Program-made: the position numbers and the translations under genes | The notes under the pieces: generated by a model | The model's input: only the letters and a program-made list of their open reading frames with translations | Told to the model about the DNA's origin: nothing | Databases searched by the model: none | Source: Halobacillus amylolyticus | Lineage (GTDB): Bacteria; Bacillota; Bacilli; Bacillales; Halobacillaceae | Direction of reading: 5' to 3' | Assembly: GCF_022921115.1 (NCBI RefSeq) | Contig: NZ_CP095075.1 | Coordinates: 2,088,001-2,152,000 of the forward strand | Length of the DNA: 64,000 nt | In this document: in pieces, positions 43,961 through 52,694 of the stretch | Position numbering within the stretch: position 1 is the stretch's first letter | Layout: each line of letters begins with the position of its first letter

Positions 43961-44938
43961 TCATGAGGAAAAAAGTGCAGCCGAATTTTGCTCGAACATT
44001 TGTAGAACTTGGGCTTCCGTTACCCCACTCTTCTTCAAATCAGGAAGAATACGCCTGAAAATATGATCGGGCTTCCAATTTTGAAGAAGATGTTGGACAG
44101 CTTCTGGCATAACTGGGTCTCGTCCCCACCAAACATTTACTGTGTCATGAGAAAGAAAGATTTGTTCTTCATAACCTTGTCCCAAAAGCCCCATCAATAC
44201 CGTCATTCTTGCTTCGTCCATTGGCGCGCCGACACTTCCTTGTAACCCAAACCGGTCTAATGCAATGTAGACACCTTGATTTAACGTCCAGAGATGCTGA
44301 TTGATGTCCGTGGCGCCACACATGTGTCCAATCACAATTTTCGATGGTTCAGCGCCTTCTTCAATCAGAAAAGAAGCTTGTTCTGGCCCCATCGTTCCTT
44401 CTTGAGTATGGGTGAGCAAGACAATACCTGTTTCTTTTTGCGCTCTTACTGCCGCTCGGAAAAACATCTTTTCATATTCAGTAATTTCCCCTTTGCTAGA
44501 AGCCAACTTAATGATACCGGGTTTGATGCCTGTTCCTTCAATGCCGTTAGTGATTTCTTCCATGAACATTTCGTATATTTCTTCTTCGGCTGTACCTAGC
44601 TGCTGACGGAACTTAAAATAAGGAGTGGCCCCTTCCCCTTCATAATAAAATCCTGTAGCACAAATAATATTTAGTCCAGTTTCCTCTGATACAGCTTGCA
44701 GAAGCTTGACATTCCTTCCACATTCATTCGGCGTCGGATCCACAACGGTCTGAACACCCTGCTGCTGCATCATCCGAGCAACTTCCACACCCTTTTGCTT
44801 CTTTTCTTCAAAGTCAAATGTTCCGAGGGTCATATCTCCTTGAAAACCTGGATAGCCAAAATAAAAATGCTCATGAATTAATGTTTTCCCAAGTTTGGCC
44901 GTTGCAAGCGGTCCACGCACAGTTTCTACCATTCCCAT
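43961..44938 (-). CDS. Phosphotriesterase-family metal-dependent hydrolase
   Basis: About 325 aa from ATG 44938 (CGGGGAG upstream). All binuclear-metal residues of the family can be placed: HxH in TLIHEHFYFG, the bridging Lys in KPGIIKLASSKGEITEYE, His in VLLTHTQEG and VIGHMCGATD, and Asp in IFLSHDTVN. Family members act as lactonases, phosphotriesterases or are of unknown function (PHP). Opposite strand to the TauE gene, end to end. Substrate unknown. Confidence 0.85.
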   Translation of the reverse strand: MGMVETVRGPLATAKLGKTLIHEHFYFGYPGFQGDMTLGTFDFEEKKQKGVEVARMMQQQGVQTVVDPTPNECGRNVKLLQAVSEETGLNIICATGFYYEGEGATPYFKFRQQLGTAEEEIYEMFMEEITNGIEGTGIKPGIIKLASSKGEITEYEKMFFRAAVRAQKETGIVLLTHTQEGTMGPEQASFLIEEGAEPSKIVIGHMCGATDINQHLWTLNQGVYIALDRFGLQGSVGAPMDEARMTVLMGLLGQGYEEQIFLSHDTVNVWWGRDPVMPEAVQHLLQNWKPDHIFRRILPDLKKSGVTEAQVLQMFEQNSAALFSS

Positions 44939-45072
44939 TGCCTTCACTCCCCGTTTTCTTAGCTCATTATCTAGCAAAGCCCTCCATAAAAGTTTGACGC
45001 TGGCAGTTTAGCGCAATGATCAAATGCTTTAGTTTTGAATGCGACTAGTACACTTCTAACGAGATGGATGTC

Positions 45073-46683
45073 TTAAGCTTTTTTAGTTGCTTCCTCCCTG
45101 ATTGATCTCCTTAGAATTTTACCGACATTTGTTTTTGGCAATTCATTTCGAAATTCGAGTTCACGCGGTACCTTATAGGCAGCCATGTTTTGACGACAGT
45201 ACGCAATAAGTTCTTCCTCGGTTGCTGACTTGCCTTCTTTTAATACGATGACAGCACGAACAGTTTCCCCACGGTATGCATCCGGTACACCAACAACCAC
45301 AGCCTCTTGGACAGCTTCGTGCTCATAGATTACCTCTTCGACATCTCGTGGATAGATGTTAAAGCCACCCGCAATGATCAGATCTTTTTTTCGATCAATG
45401 ATGTACAAATAACCTTCATCATCAACCCGAGCAATATCCCCTGTGTAGAGCCAGCCGTCGCGAAGTGTGTTTTCAGTTTCTTCAGGCATGTTCCAGTAGC
45501 CTTTCATAACCTGCGGACCTTTAAGTATGACTTCCCCTGTTTCTCCTACTGGCATTTCTTCCGTTCCACTTTCGACATCAACAATCTTATAGTCCGTTGA
45601 CGGAACACCAATGCCAACACTTCCCGGCTTTCGTTCAGCAAACAACGGATTACAATGTGTAACAGGGGAGCTTTCTGATAATCCATAACCTTCGAAAACC
45701 CTGGCTCCCGTTTTTGCTTCAAAGTTACGCATTAACTCCTGCGGCATCGGCGCACTCCCGCTATTGCAAACTCGTATGCTATCAATACCATACTCCTCTG
45801 CTCTTGGATGATTCGTTATCGCGACATACATCGTTGGCACTCCTGGGAAAAAGGTTGGCTGCTCCTTTTTGATTGTTTCAAGGACTTCCTCCAATTCGAA
45901 GCGAGGAAGCATAATGTTCTTTGAGGCTGTGTAAATCGAAAGGTTCATACAGGAGGTCATACCAAACACATGAAAAAGAGGAATTACCGTTAAATAACGC
46001 TCTTTTCCCATATTCACTTCATCTTTGAAATATTCATTCGTCTGGACAACGTTTGCCACAACATTTCTATGTGTGAGCATCGCTCCTTTTGATCGCCCAG
46101 TTGTACCTCCTGTATATTGCAATACTGCAAGATCTTCACTCGGATCGATTGACACAGATGCCGGAGGGCCTGGAGACTTTTTCAAAAAGGCTGTAAACTC
46201 GGTTTCATCTTTTGCTTGTTCATAATCTCCATCAAACTGTACAACAACCACATTTTTGATTGAAGTATTACTTTTTATTTTCTCAAGTACAGGTAAAAGT
46301 GGAGCATAGATAACGATCGTTTCCGCCCCTGAATCTGATAAAATATGTTCAAGCTCACGATCAACAAGCATCGGATTCACTTGAGTAACGACAGCACCTG
46401 CCTTCAACGTACCATAATAACTGATCACATAATGCGGACAATTTGGCAGCATAACTGCTACCCGATCACCTTTCTTGACCCCTTCGTTTTGTAACGATGA
46501 AGCAAAAGCAGCTGTCTGTAGAGTTAATTCTTGATAACTGGTTTCATTTCCATAGAATGATAAAGCAGGGTTGTTTGGGAACTGCTTGGCCGACTGCTCT
46601 AAGATGTCGGTAAGCGGCACATTAGGAATTTCCACTTCTGTCTGAATATTTTCCGGATAGTGACTCTTCCATACTTGTTCCAT
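45073..46683 (-). CDS. Long-chain acyl-CoA ligase (AMP-forming)
   Basis: 536 aa, ANL superfamily. P-loop LQYTGGTTGRSKGAMLTH, A5 motif YGLSESSPVTH, A8 LYTGDIARVDDEGYLYIIDRKKDLIIAGGFNIYPRDVEEVI, and A10 Lys in LPKTNVGKILRR. Activates fatty or related carboxylic acids to acyl-CoA for beta-oxidation. Close to LcfA of Bacillus but shorter N-terminus. GGAGGAGA SD. A cre-like site lies about 250 bases upstream, consistent with glucose repression. Confidence 0.87.
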   Translation of the reverse strand: MEQVWKSHYPENIQTEVEIPNVPLTDILEQSAKQFPNNPALSFYGNETSYQELTLQTAAFASSLQNEGVKKGDRVAVMLPNCPHYVISYYGTLKAGAVVTQVNPMLVDRELEHILSDSGAETIVIYAPLLPVLEKIKSNTSIKNVVVVQFDGDYEQAKDETEFTAFLKKSPGPPASVSIDPSEDLAVLQYTGGTTGRSKGAMLTHRNVVANVVQTNEYFKDEVNMGKERYLTVIPLFHVFGMTSCMNLSIYTASKNIMLPRFELEEVLETIKKEQPTFFPGVPTMYVAITNHPRAEEYGIDSIRVCNSGSAPMPQELMRNFEAKTGARVFEGYGLSESSPVTHCNPLFAERKPGSVGIGVPSTDYKIVDVESGTEEMPVGETGEVILKGPQVMKGYWNMPEETENTLRDGWLYTGDIARVDDEGYLYIIDRKKDLIIAGGFNIYPRDVEEVIYEHEAVQEAVVVGVPDAYRGETVRAVIVLKEGKSATEEELIAYCRQNMAAYKVPRELEFRNELPKTNVGKILRRSIREEATKKA

Positions 46684-47409
46684 CTAAATCTCCTCCTAAT
46701 TAAAATCTTAGTCCTCCCACTATCAGCCTGAAACGTCTCCCCTATAATAAATACGAAGCTTGGTCTGAGGTTAGAAGTACACTGCTTTAGCAAATTCTTT
46801 CAGATTATCGACCCAGACTAGTTAAAATATCCTACTAAGTCAGCCTTGCCTAGCCTATCAGCGCTGGGCGCATTCATTACCTTTAATGGTACATTTTCAA
46901 AATTGAATAAAGAAGCTCACTCAGCTCTTCCTGCTTTGATAACGCTTACATTTATATTTAAAAGTTTTTCCCCCTTTCTCTCTCTTAATGGTGAAGACTG
47001 AGGAGCATTCTTTTGGTGTACTTAAAATTGATCAAACTACAATACTAATCAGTTGGTATGTTTGCTCAATAGATTATTTTACTTAGGGCATCCTAACTAG
47101 TTCTAACTATATACCAATTATTTAGAAAATTCAATTAGAAACCTGCTGATTCCATACAGCGGAAAGATTCGGAGGAACAGTAGAGTTAATCACCACCCCG
47201 ACGATACCGAGTGACTTATATAACTTATAGCCAACCGTAAAGCGATAGTGGCTTCTTTATAACATTTAGTCGCATATTCTATATGTGCCCTCACGTTGCT
47301 CATACCAATTTTTAAATTATGAGCTTTATACTTATTATCCATATATTATTAGGTAAATTGATCAATTAATCGTTGAATATCTGAAGGACACTCCCCATGC
47401 CAGAGACAC
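46684..47409. other. Long intergenic region upstream of the acyl-CoA ligase
   Basis: No confident gene. Contains a cre-like site (46937-46951). A 50-codon minus-strand reading frame at 47190-47342 (MDNKYKAHNLKIGMSNV...) lacks a good SD and resembles nothing I know; I do not call it as a gene. Confidence 0.4.
46937..46951 (-). promoter_or_regulatory. Cre-like site upstream of the acyl-CoA ligase
   Basis: ATGTAAGCGTTATCA on the minus strand fits WTGNAANCGNWWNCA at all fixed positions. Fatty-acid catabolism genes are frequent CcpA targets. Confidence 0.5.
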
Positions 47410-47443
47410 AAAAAGCGCAATTCATATTCTTGAATTGCGCTTA
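47410..47443 (-). terminator. Terminator after the catE-like gene
   Basis: AAGCGCAATTCA...TGAATTGCGCTT, perfect 12-base stem, T-run on the minus strand, 90 bases after the stop. Confidence 0.75.
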
Positions 47444-47533
47444 GACTGCAGTTGGAGATTTTAACCAACAGTAACCTTGTATAAAATGTTTAACAATTTT
47501 GCTGAAGAAACTCCGCTAACTACTGTATTAATA

Positions 47534-48385
47534 TTAAACTGATAACTTAACGGAATTTCCGGAAGGATCTTTCGTAACAAAAATACCATGCTCTTTTAGA
47601 ACTTCATATCCTAAGCCCTGTACTTGTTCGACTACTCTTCCTCTAGCCTTTTCACTTGGAAATACGAGGGAAAACGAAGTCAAACCGACACTTTTCTCTG
47701 ACGAGGCGGGAGCACCAACCCCAGTCCATGTGTTTAGCCCTATGTGGTGATGGTAATTGCCAGTAGACATAAAAAGAGCCTGCTGTCCGAGTCGACTTAT
47801 TACATCAAAGCCTAACTTGTTATAAAATTCTTCCGTTTCCTGTAATTCTGATACATGCAAATGAATGTGCCCCATAACTGTTCCAACTGGAAGGCCTTCC
47901 CAACTCTCGCCCTCAAGCTCGCCAAGAATATCTTGGGCATCTAATGGATCTACTGTCATGACCACTTCATTGTTTTGCCAATTCCATGTGGAGGATGGCC
48001 GATCAGAATAAACCTCGATTCCATTGCCATCGGGATCGTTCAAATAAAGGGCTTCACTTACTAGATGGTCTGATGCCCCTAACTTTTGGTTGTGCTTAGT
48101 AAAGTGCTTTAGTACCTTCGCCAATTCTAAACGGTTCGGCAGTAAAATCGCAAAATGATATAAACCTGATGTATTTGCTTCTCTTGATTTCACATCCTCT
48201 GGCTGTTCAATGGTTAGTAAAGAGGTTTTACCATCAGCTGACAGTACTGCCCTCGTTTTTGATTGTTCCAAGATTTGAAAACCGATGATATCTTTATAAA
48301 ATTTAATAGATCGTTCTAATTGTTGAACTTTCAATTCAACATGACCTACAAATGTATTTGGTTCTTCAAAAAATTGCTGTTCCAT
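47534..48385 (-). CDS. catE: CatE-like catechol 2,3-dioxygenase / two-domain VOC protein
   Basis: 283 aa with two VOC (glyoxalase-fold) modules. N-terminal VGHVELKVQQLERSIKFYKDIIGFQIL with ALYLNDPDGNGIEVYSDRP; C-terminal MGHIHLHVSELQETEEFYNKLGFDVI with NYHHHIGLNTWTG and KDPSGNSVKLSV. Metal ligands His (MGHIHLHV), His (HHHIGLN) and probably a Glu/Asp are arranged as in extradiol dioxygenases. Length and domain order match Bacillus CatE, which detoxifies catechol. Assignment as catechol dioxygenase is an inference. Preceded by a promoter with DUF24/MarR-like repeats. Confidence 0.72.
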   Translation of the reverse strand: MEQQFFEEPNTFVGHVELKVQQLERSIKFYKDIIGFQILEQSKTRAVLSADGKTSLLTIEQPEDVKSREANTSGLYHFAILLPNRLELAKVLKHFTKHNQKLGASDHLVSEALYLNDPDGNGIEVYSDRPSSTWNWQNNEVVMTVDPLDAQDILGELEGESWEGLPVGTVMGHIHLHVSELQETEEFYNKLGFDVISRLGQQALFMSTGNYHHHIGLNTWTGVGAPASSEKSVGLTSFSLVFPSEKARGRVVEQVQGLGYEVLKEHGIFVTKDPSGNSVKLSV

Positions 48386-48429
48386 GAGCTGTTACCTCCC
48401 TCTATAAATTACTTTTCCCCAAACAGAAA

Positions 48430-48453
48430 AACGGTAACTGGATAACTACCGTC
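48430..48453 (-). terminator. Possible attenuator hairpin in the catE leader
   Basis: Minus-strand ACGGTA-GTTATCCAGT-TACCGT followed by TTTTTCTG, between the promoter and the start codon. An SD-like AAGGAGG directly precedes it. Weak stem; could be a decoy. Confidence 0.4.
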
Positions 48454-48470
48454 CTCCTTATAGTTACCTT

Positions 48471-48508
48471 ATGTAAGTAAATATATATTAGTAACTAATT
48501 TAAGTCAA
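48471..48508 (-). promoter_or_regulatory. Promoter of the catE-like gene with TTAGTTACTAA dyad
   Basis: TTGACT (48503-48508), 17-base spacer, TATATT (48480-48485) on the minus strand. The spacer contains TTAGTTACTAA and the -10 is followed by TTTACTTACAT, dyads of the kind bound by YodB/CatR-type redox repressors that control catE in Bacillus. Regulator not in this window. Confidence 0.5.
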
Positions 48509-48653
48509 CTCATAATTTTACTGTATATTGAGCCTGTACACCCCCAAGTCACTATTAGAGCAATAGAAAAGGAATGGTCCACCCAAACACTTCAAGACCA
48601 TCCCTATAAATAAAGGAGATTTTTTCATCACCTGAATATAAATTTTATAGATG

Positions 48654-48799
48654 GTGTTCAAAAAGGCACCAAATGATAAACGGCGAGTTTCTTCGTTGCT
48701 CGGTTTTTCCGGTCCTCACGTATGAAAAGCATACGCTGTGGTCCTCAAAACTTTCGCGCCTCGAACTTCTTGTTTCTAATTTGGCAACTTTTTGAACAC
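48654..48799. repeat. 146-bp inverted-repeat element (GTGTTCAAAAAG...CTTTTTGAACAC)
   Basis: Terminal arms GTGTTCAAAAAGG-CACCAAAT and ATTTGGCAACTTTTTGAACAC are near-perfect complements. Inside, GGTCCTCA occurs twice around an ACGTATG/CATACG hairpin. No coding potential. I recognise elements of this type from other Bacillaceae intergenic regions. Confidence 0.7.
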
Positions 48800-48920
48800 G
48801 CACTTATAGTTACAGAAATGATTACGAGGAAGAATATAAAATGAAAATTGGTTATTATTGGGGCAAGTGGTAAAGCAAGTTTCATTGGCTTTATATAATA
48901 ATATCTCTAGTCTTTGGTTG

Positions 48921-49754
48921 CTAGGCATTCGCCCTTTTAAAACTCATAGTCGCGAGCAGGACGAGTACAATAGCAAAGGCAAGAATAAATAAGATTTCTT
49001 CAAAAATTGTCACTTGTCTTCCAAAGACGGATAAGTTCAGTCCCATAGCTTCACGTACTTCTGAAGAGAGACCATCAAGATCAATCATGATTTTTTTCAT
49101 GACATCGACTCCATAAGTGATCGGGTTTATTTTGACGATGAAGTCCATCCAGGCAGGCATGTTGTTAACCGGAAACAAGGCACCAGAGAGGAAGACCATC
49201 GGCATGACGAGAATTTGCACAGTCATTTGAAAGCCTTGAGTGGATCGAATTATACTAGCGAATAATAACCCTAAACCGGATAATGCACTGGCAAGCAAAA
49301 ACATAAACGGAATCACTTGAATAAGCGACATATAATCATAGGATAATCCAATGAATGGAATGAGTATAAATAGGATAATCCCTTGAATGGTTGCAACCGT
49401 TGCTGCTCCAAGCATTTTCCCCACGGCAATGCTCACACGCGAGATCGGGGAAACAAGAATTTCCTTCATGTATCCGAAATCCTTATCTTCAATGATCGAT
49501 AACGCGGAGAAGATGGAGGTCATCAATAAAGTCATTGCTACAATACCTGGAAAAACAAACTCTACATAGTTGAAGTCGGCTCCACCTGCTGCTCCTCCCA
49601 TACTTCCGCCCAACATATTTTCCATCGTGCCACTCATTCCTCCACCGAAGATTAACAAGAAGAGGATGGGCATCGAAAAGGAGCCAAACAACCTAGCCTT
49701 GTCTCGGAAAAACTTCGTTATATCTCGTTGCCAAATAGCGAAGATCCCTTCCAT
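48921..49754 (-). CDS. ABC-2 type exporter permease
   Basis: 277 aa, six helices. Starts AIWQRDITKFFRDKARLFGSFSMPILFLLIFGGGM; a Gly/Met-rich extracellular loop follows (MENMLGGSMGGAAGGADFN), then the ABC-2 core DFGYMKEILVSPISRVSIAVGKMLGAAT and GLLFASIIRSTQGFQMTVQILVMPMVFLSGALFPVNNMPAWM. Typical of drug or polyketide (DrrB-like) exporters. Paired with the ATPase 25 bases upstream. Confidence 0.9.
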   Translation of the reverse strand: MEGIFAIWQRDITKFFRDKARLFGSFSMPILFLLIFGGGMSGTMENMLGGSMGGAAGGADFNYVEFVFPGIVAMTLLMTSIFSALSIIEDKDFGYMKEILVSPISRVSIAVGKMLGAATVATIQGIILFILIPFIGLSYDYMSLIQVIPFMFLLASALSGLGLLFASIIRSTQGFQMTVQILVMPMVFLSGALFPVNNMPAWMDFIVKINPITYGVDVMKKIMIDLDGLSSEVREAMGLNLSVFGRQVTIFEEILFILAFAIVLVLLATMSFKRANA

Positions 49755-49779
49755 TTAAAGATGCCTCCTGTCGTTCTGA

Positions 49780-50718
49780 TTATCGTTCATTTGATTCACC
49801 AATTTTCCTGCCAGTAAACGCTAAGAATACATCATTAAGTGTCGGTTTGCGGATGTTTAATTTAGTAATAGGTATATTTAAAGTTTTAATAAATGAAGAA
49901 ATAAAGGCATCACTGCTCGAAACCTTCAGGTGGATTGTGTCATCTTTAAGAGAAACTTCGGCGCCGTCAATTTTGTCATGTATCTCTTCCAATGCTTTCT
50001 GATTATCTTCCGTAGATAATTCAATGATATCACCGCCAAGTTGATCTTTTAATGCGGCAGGTGTGTCGATAGCAATAATCTCACCTTGATCCATAATAGC
50101 AACTCGATCGCTAATTTCTGCCTCATCTAAATAATGAGTGGTCAAAAACATCGTGATCCCCTCTTTTTCTTTCAGTTTTAAAATATATTCCCATAAGTGC
50201 GCACGTGTTTGCGGATCAAGGCCGACCGTTGGCTCATCAAGAAACAACACCTTGGGATAGTGGAGCAGTCCTCGGGCAATCTCCAGGCGCCGTTTCATTC
50301 CACCAGAGAAGGTTTCCACCCGCTTCTTTCGTTTATCTACCAAGTCAACGATTTCCAGCACCTCTTGAATGCGCTGTTGTCGTTTGGCCTTTGGTACTTG
50401 ATAGAACCGACAGTGAAGCATGAGATTTTCATTGGCTGTTAGTTTCCCATCCAATGTATTTTCCTGAAAAATAATACCAATACTTTCCCGTACCCTGTTC
50501 TTCTGCCTCTTCACATCAAACCCGTTGATTATAATGCTTCCCTTACTCGGTGCCAACATTGTACAAATCATGTTGATCGTAGTACTTTTCCCCGCTCCAT
50601 TGGGACCGAGAAAGCCGAAAATTTCCCCTTCATCCACTTCGAAATTAATCCCCTTCACAGCATCGACTTTTTTATAAGTTTTCCTCAAATCACTTACTGA
50701 GATGACTGGTTCCACCAA
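49780..50718 (-). CDS. ABC exporter ATP-binding protein (DrrA-like)
   Basis: About 312 aa from TTG 50718 (GGGGAGG five bases before it; GTG 50715 and ATG 50754 are alternatives). Walker A GFLGPNGAGKST, Q-loop IIFQENTLDGKLTANENLMLH, signature VETFSGGMKRRLEIARGLL, Walker B KVLFLDEPTVGLDPQTR, H-loop TTHYLDEA. The C-terminal ELSTEDNQKALEEI... extension is DrrA-type. Drives the permease downstream; divergent MarR gene is the likely regulator. Confidence 0.92.
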   Translation of the reverse strand: MVEPVISVSDLRKTYKKVDAVKGINFEVDEGEIFGFLGPNGAGKSTTINMICTMLAPSKGSIIINGFDVKRQKNRVRESIGIIFQENTLDGKLTANENLMLHCRFYQVPKAKRQQRIQEVLEIVDLVDKRKKRVETFSGGMKRRLEIARGLLHYPKVLFLDEPTVGLDPQTRAHLWEYILKLKEKEGITMFLTTHYLDEAEISDRVAIMDQGEIIAIDTPAALKDQLGGDIIELSTEDNQKALEEIHDKIDGAEVSLKDDTIHLKVSSSDAFISSFIKTLNIPITKLNIRKPTLNDVFLAFTGRKIGESNER

Positions 50719-50800
50719 ATACTCCTCCCCTTCGTTAAATAGTTCTGTTATCATAACTACATAGTATTATTCACGCAATGGTGAAAGAAGTCAATGTTCA

Positions 50801-51277
50801 TTGATTCGAAATGGAGTGATCATCATAGTACAAGAGCCGTTAGATACGAGTAAGTTAGTAGAAGAGACTTTGTCCGTCATTCCACTGATGGCAAAAAAAA
50901 TATTTGGGCCCATTCACGTTTTGCAAGATTCTGATTTGCACCATACTCATTTTCACATCCTCAATATTATTGCAGATGCAGGTTCAATTCGTACAACAGA
51001 GATCGGAAAAAAGTTAGCAATCAGAAAATCAAACTTGACGCCTTTACTTAATAAGTTGATAACAAAAAAATTCATTTTGAGAATAAGAGATAACCAAGAT
51101 CGTCGAGTTATTTATATAGAAGTAACAGAAGAGGGAAAAAATTTTTTAGCAGAAAAAAAAGGAATTCTTCAAGAAGAGGTAAAGGAGCGGTTAGCAAAAC
51201 TAGATTTAGAGGATCAAAGAAAGTTGCAAGAAGCAGTATTCAATCTTAATTCTGTATTGGAGAAGTTAACGGAATAA
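50801..51277 (+). CDS. MarR-family transcriptional regulator
   Basis: 158 aa from TTG 50801 (AAAGAAG upstream; start uncertain because the SD is weak). Winged HTH IADAGSIRTTEIGKKLAIRKSNLTPLLNKLITKKFILRIRDNQDRRVIYIEVTEEGKNFL carries the MarR DxRxxxxxLTxxG-like wing. Divergent from the ABC exporter with about 80 bases between, so it probably represses the exporter and itself. Confidence 0.87.
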   Translation: MIRNGVIIIVQEPLDTSKLVEETLSVIPLMAKKIFGPIHVLQDSDLHHTHFHILNIIADAGSIRTTEIGKKLAIRKSNLTPLLNKLITKKFILRIRDNQDRRVIYIEVTEEGKNFLAEKKGILQEEVKERLAKLDLEDQRKLQEAVFNLNSVLEKLTE

Positions 51278-51303
51278 AAACATGAAGAAAAGTGTCCATA
51301 AAT

Positions 51304-51346
51304 AAAAATCCCGGAATTCGTTAGCTTACAGAATTCCGGGATTTTT
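51304..51346 (+). terminator. Bidirectional terminator after marR
   Basis: AAAAATCCCGGAATTC...GAATTCCGGGATTTTT, perfect 16-base stem. Confidence 0.85.
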
Positions 51347-51389
51347 AGAGTAGATTAAATTGTTGGCACTCCCTAGTAACAGTATGTTA

Positions 51390-51640
51390 TTAAAGAGAGC
51401 AGTTGGGCCATCCCGAACGTTCCCTATCCGAAAAGCTTTCGGCCCTTTCTAATTGTTCTTCTTGACCGTCCGTTAAATCATGTTCATAAACTATTGCATC
51501 TACCGGCAAGCAGCGACACAAGCACCGCAATCAATACAAATATTCGGGTCAATAAGAAATTGATCAAGGCCCTCTTCAACCACAGATATGCCGGGCACAC
51601 TAAAAAGACAATTCATCTTGTCAGCAAGTTGTCTACATTT
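51390..51640 (-). pseudogene. Decayed 2[4Fe-4S] ferredoxin
   Basis: The minus strand encodes EEGLDQFLIDPNICIDCGACVAAC, the second cluster of a bacterial ferredoxin. It then goes out of frame at 51503-51506; adding one C continues with PVDAIVYEHDLTDGQEEQLERAE and a stop at 51390. The expected first-cluster VCPVD-like region reads VPGIS in this frame, with VCP only in another frame. No good start was found. Either several sequence errors or a dying gene; the latter fits the loss of cluster-1 Cys. Confidence 0.6.
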
Positions 51641-51671
51641 AAGTTAATCAGCAATAACTGTCCTCTTTCAC

Positions 51672-52331
51672 TTAGATAGAGGTTATTGCTTCCTTAATAA
51701 GCTTCGTCCCACTCACTACCTGAAATTCCTTGCCGATCGTTGCCTCATTTTCTAAGCTGGCAACGATGACACGTGCCACATCTTCTCTAGGAATTTCAGC
51801 TCTGTCCACTTCGTATGCAGCCTCTACTTGACCGGTTCCTTCACCATTTGTCAGCAGGCCAGGATGGATAATCGTATAATCCAAATCCGCTCTCTTCAAC
51901 CACTCATCCGCATAATGCTTTGCTGTAACATATGGTGCAAAGGACGATGAAGCAGCCAGGATCGCTTCACGGCTCGTGTCAAACGAACTAATCATGATAA
52001 ACCGTTTTACTCCAGCAAATTTAGCTGCTTCAATGGTTTTTACGGCACCGTCCAAATCAATTAAAATGGTTTTGTCAGGTCCTGTGTGTGGCCCAGAACC
52101 TGCAGTAAACACGACCGCATCCACTCCCTCAGCCGCTTTTGCAATCGTTTCGATGTCCTGTTCCAAATCTACCACTGCGGTTTCCGCACCTAAATCTTCA
52201 AAAAAGGAGACTTGCTCCTGCTTACGAATCATGGCTTTCGCTTCCAGGTTATCGTTATTCTGAATAAATGAAACGAGATGTTTTCCAATTTGACCATTTG
52301 CTCCAACTACAAGAACTTTCAATTCCTCCAC
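51672..52331 (-). CDS. NAD(P)-binding Rossmann-fold protein (YhfK/NmrA-like SDR)
   Basis: 219 aa. Begins KVLVVGANGQIGKHLVSFI with the GxxGxxG of atypical short-chain dehydrogenases, then VVFTAGSGPHTGPDKTILIDLDGAVKTIEAAKFAGVKRFIMISSFD and PYVTAKHYADEWLKRADLDYTIIHPGLLTNGEGTGQVE. The canonical YxxxK is represented by YVTAK. Similar to Bacillus YhfK, possibly a quinone or redox-sensing reductase. Start uncertain: GTG 52331 or TTG 52322, both very near the GGAGG. Confidence 0.82.
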   Translation of the reverse strand: MEELKVLVVGANGQIGKHLVSFIQNNDNLEAKAMIRKQEQVSFFEDLGAETAVVDLEQDIETIAKAAEGVDAVVFTAGSGPHTGPDKTILIDLDGAVKTIEAAKFAGVKRFIMISSFDTSREAILAASSSFAPYVTAKHYADEWLKRADLDYTIIHPGLLTNGEGTGQVEAAYEVDRAEIPREDVARVIVASLENEATIGKEFQVVSGTKLIKEAITSI

Positions 52332-52694
52332 CCTTTCTAATAAACAAGATCATTAGCATTACAATCGATTACGTGTTCCTTCTCTTCATCGTAAATGGAA
52401 ATGAGTGAAGATGTCTAGAACTTCACCTTGAAACTTGGTTCTGCATAACTTTTTTGTATAAGAGTTACGGATTCCTTTGGAGCTAAATTTAGATCAAACG
52501 TAGATCGTCCAATTAAGAGAACTAAATAAAGGCGTGTCCCTCGCCGGGCTAACCATTAAATATAATGGAGGGATTCCGTCATTACATTCATAGGCTTCAC
52601 TCCTTTTTAGATCAATTTATGTTAAATACGAAGAAATAAGGGAAAGAGTATAAATGGACTTTATTTTGAATATAGGAAAAAGGAGTGGAAGGTA
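52332..52694. other. Intergenic region before the aldolase gene
   Basis: No gene, repeat or clear promoter identified; AAGGAGTGG before ATG 52695 is the aldolase SD. Confidence 0.4.

Noticed and set aside
47190..47342. 50-codon minus-strand frame
   Set aside because: No SD, no recognisable family; intergenic composition.
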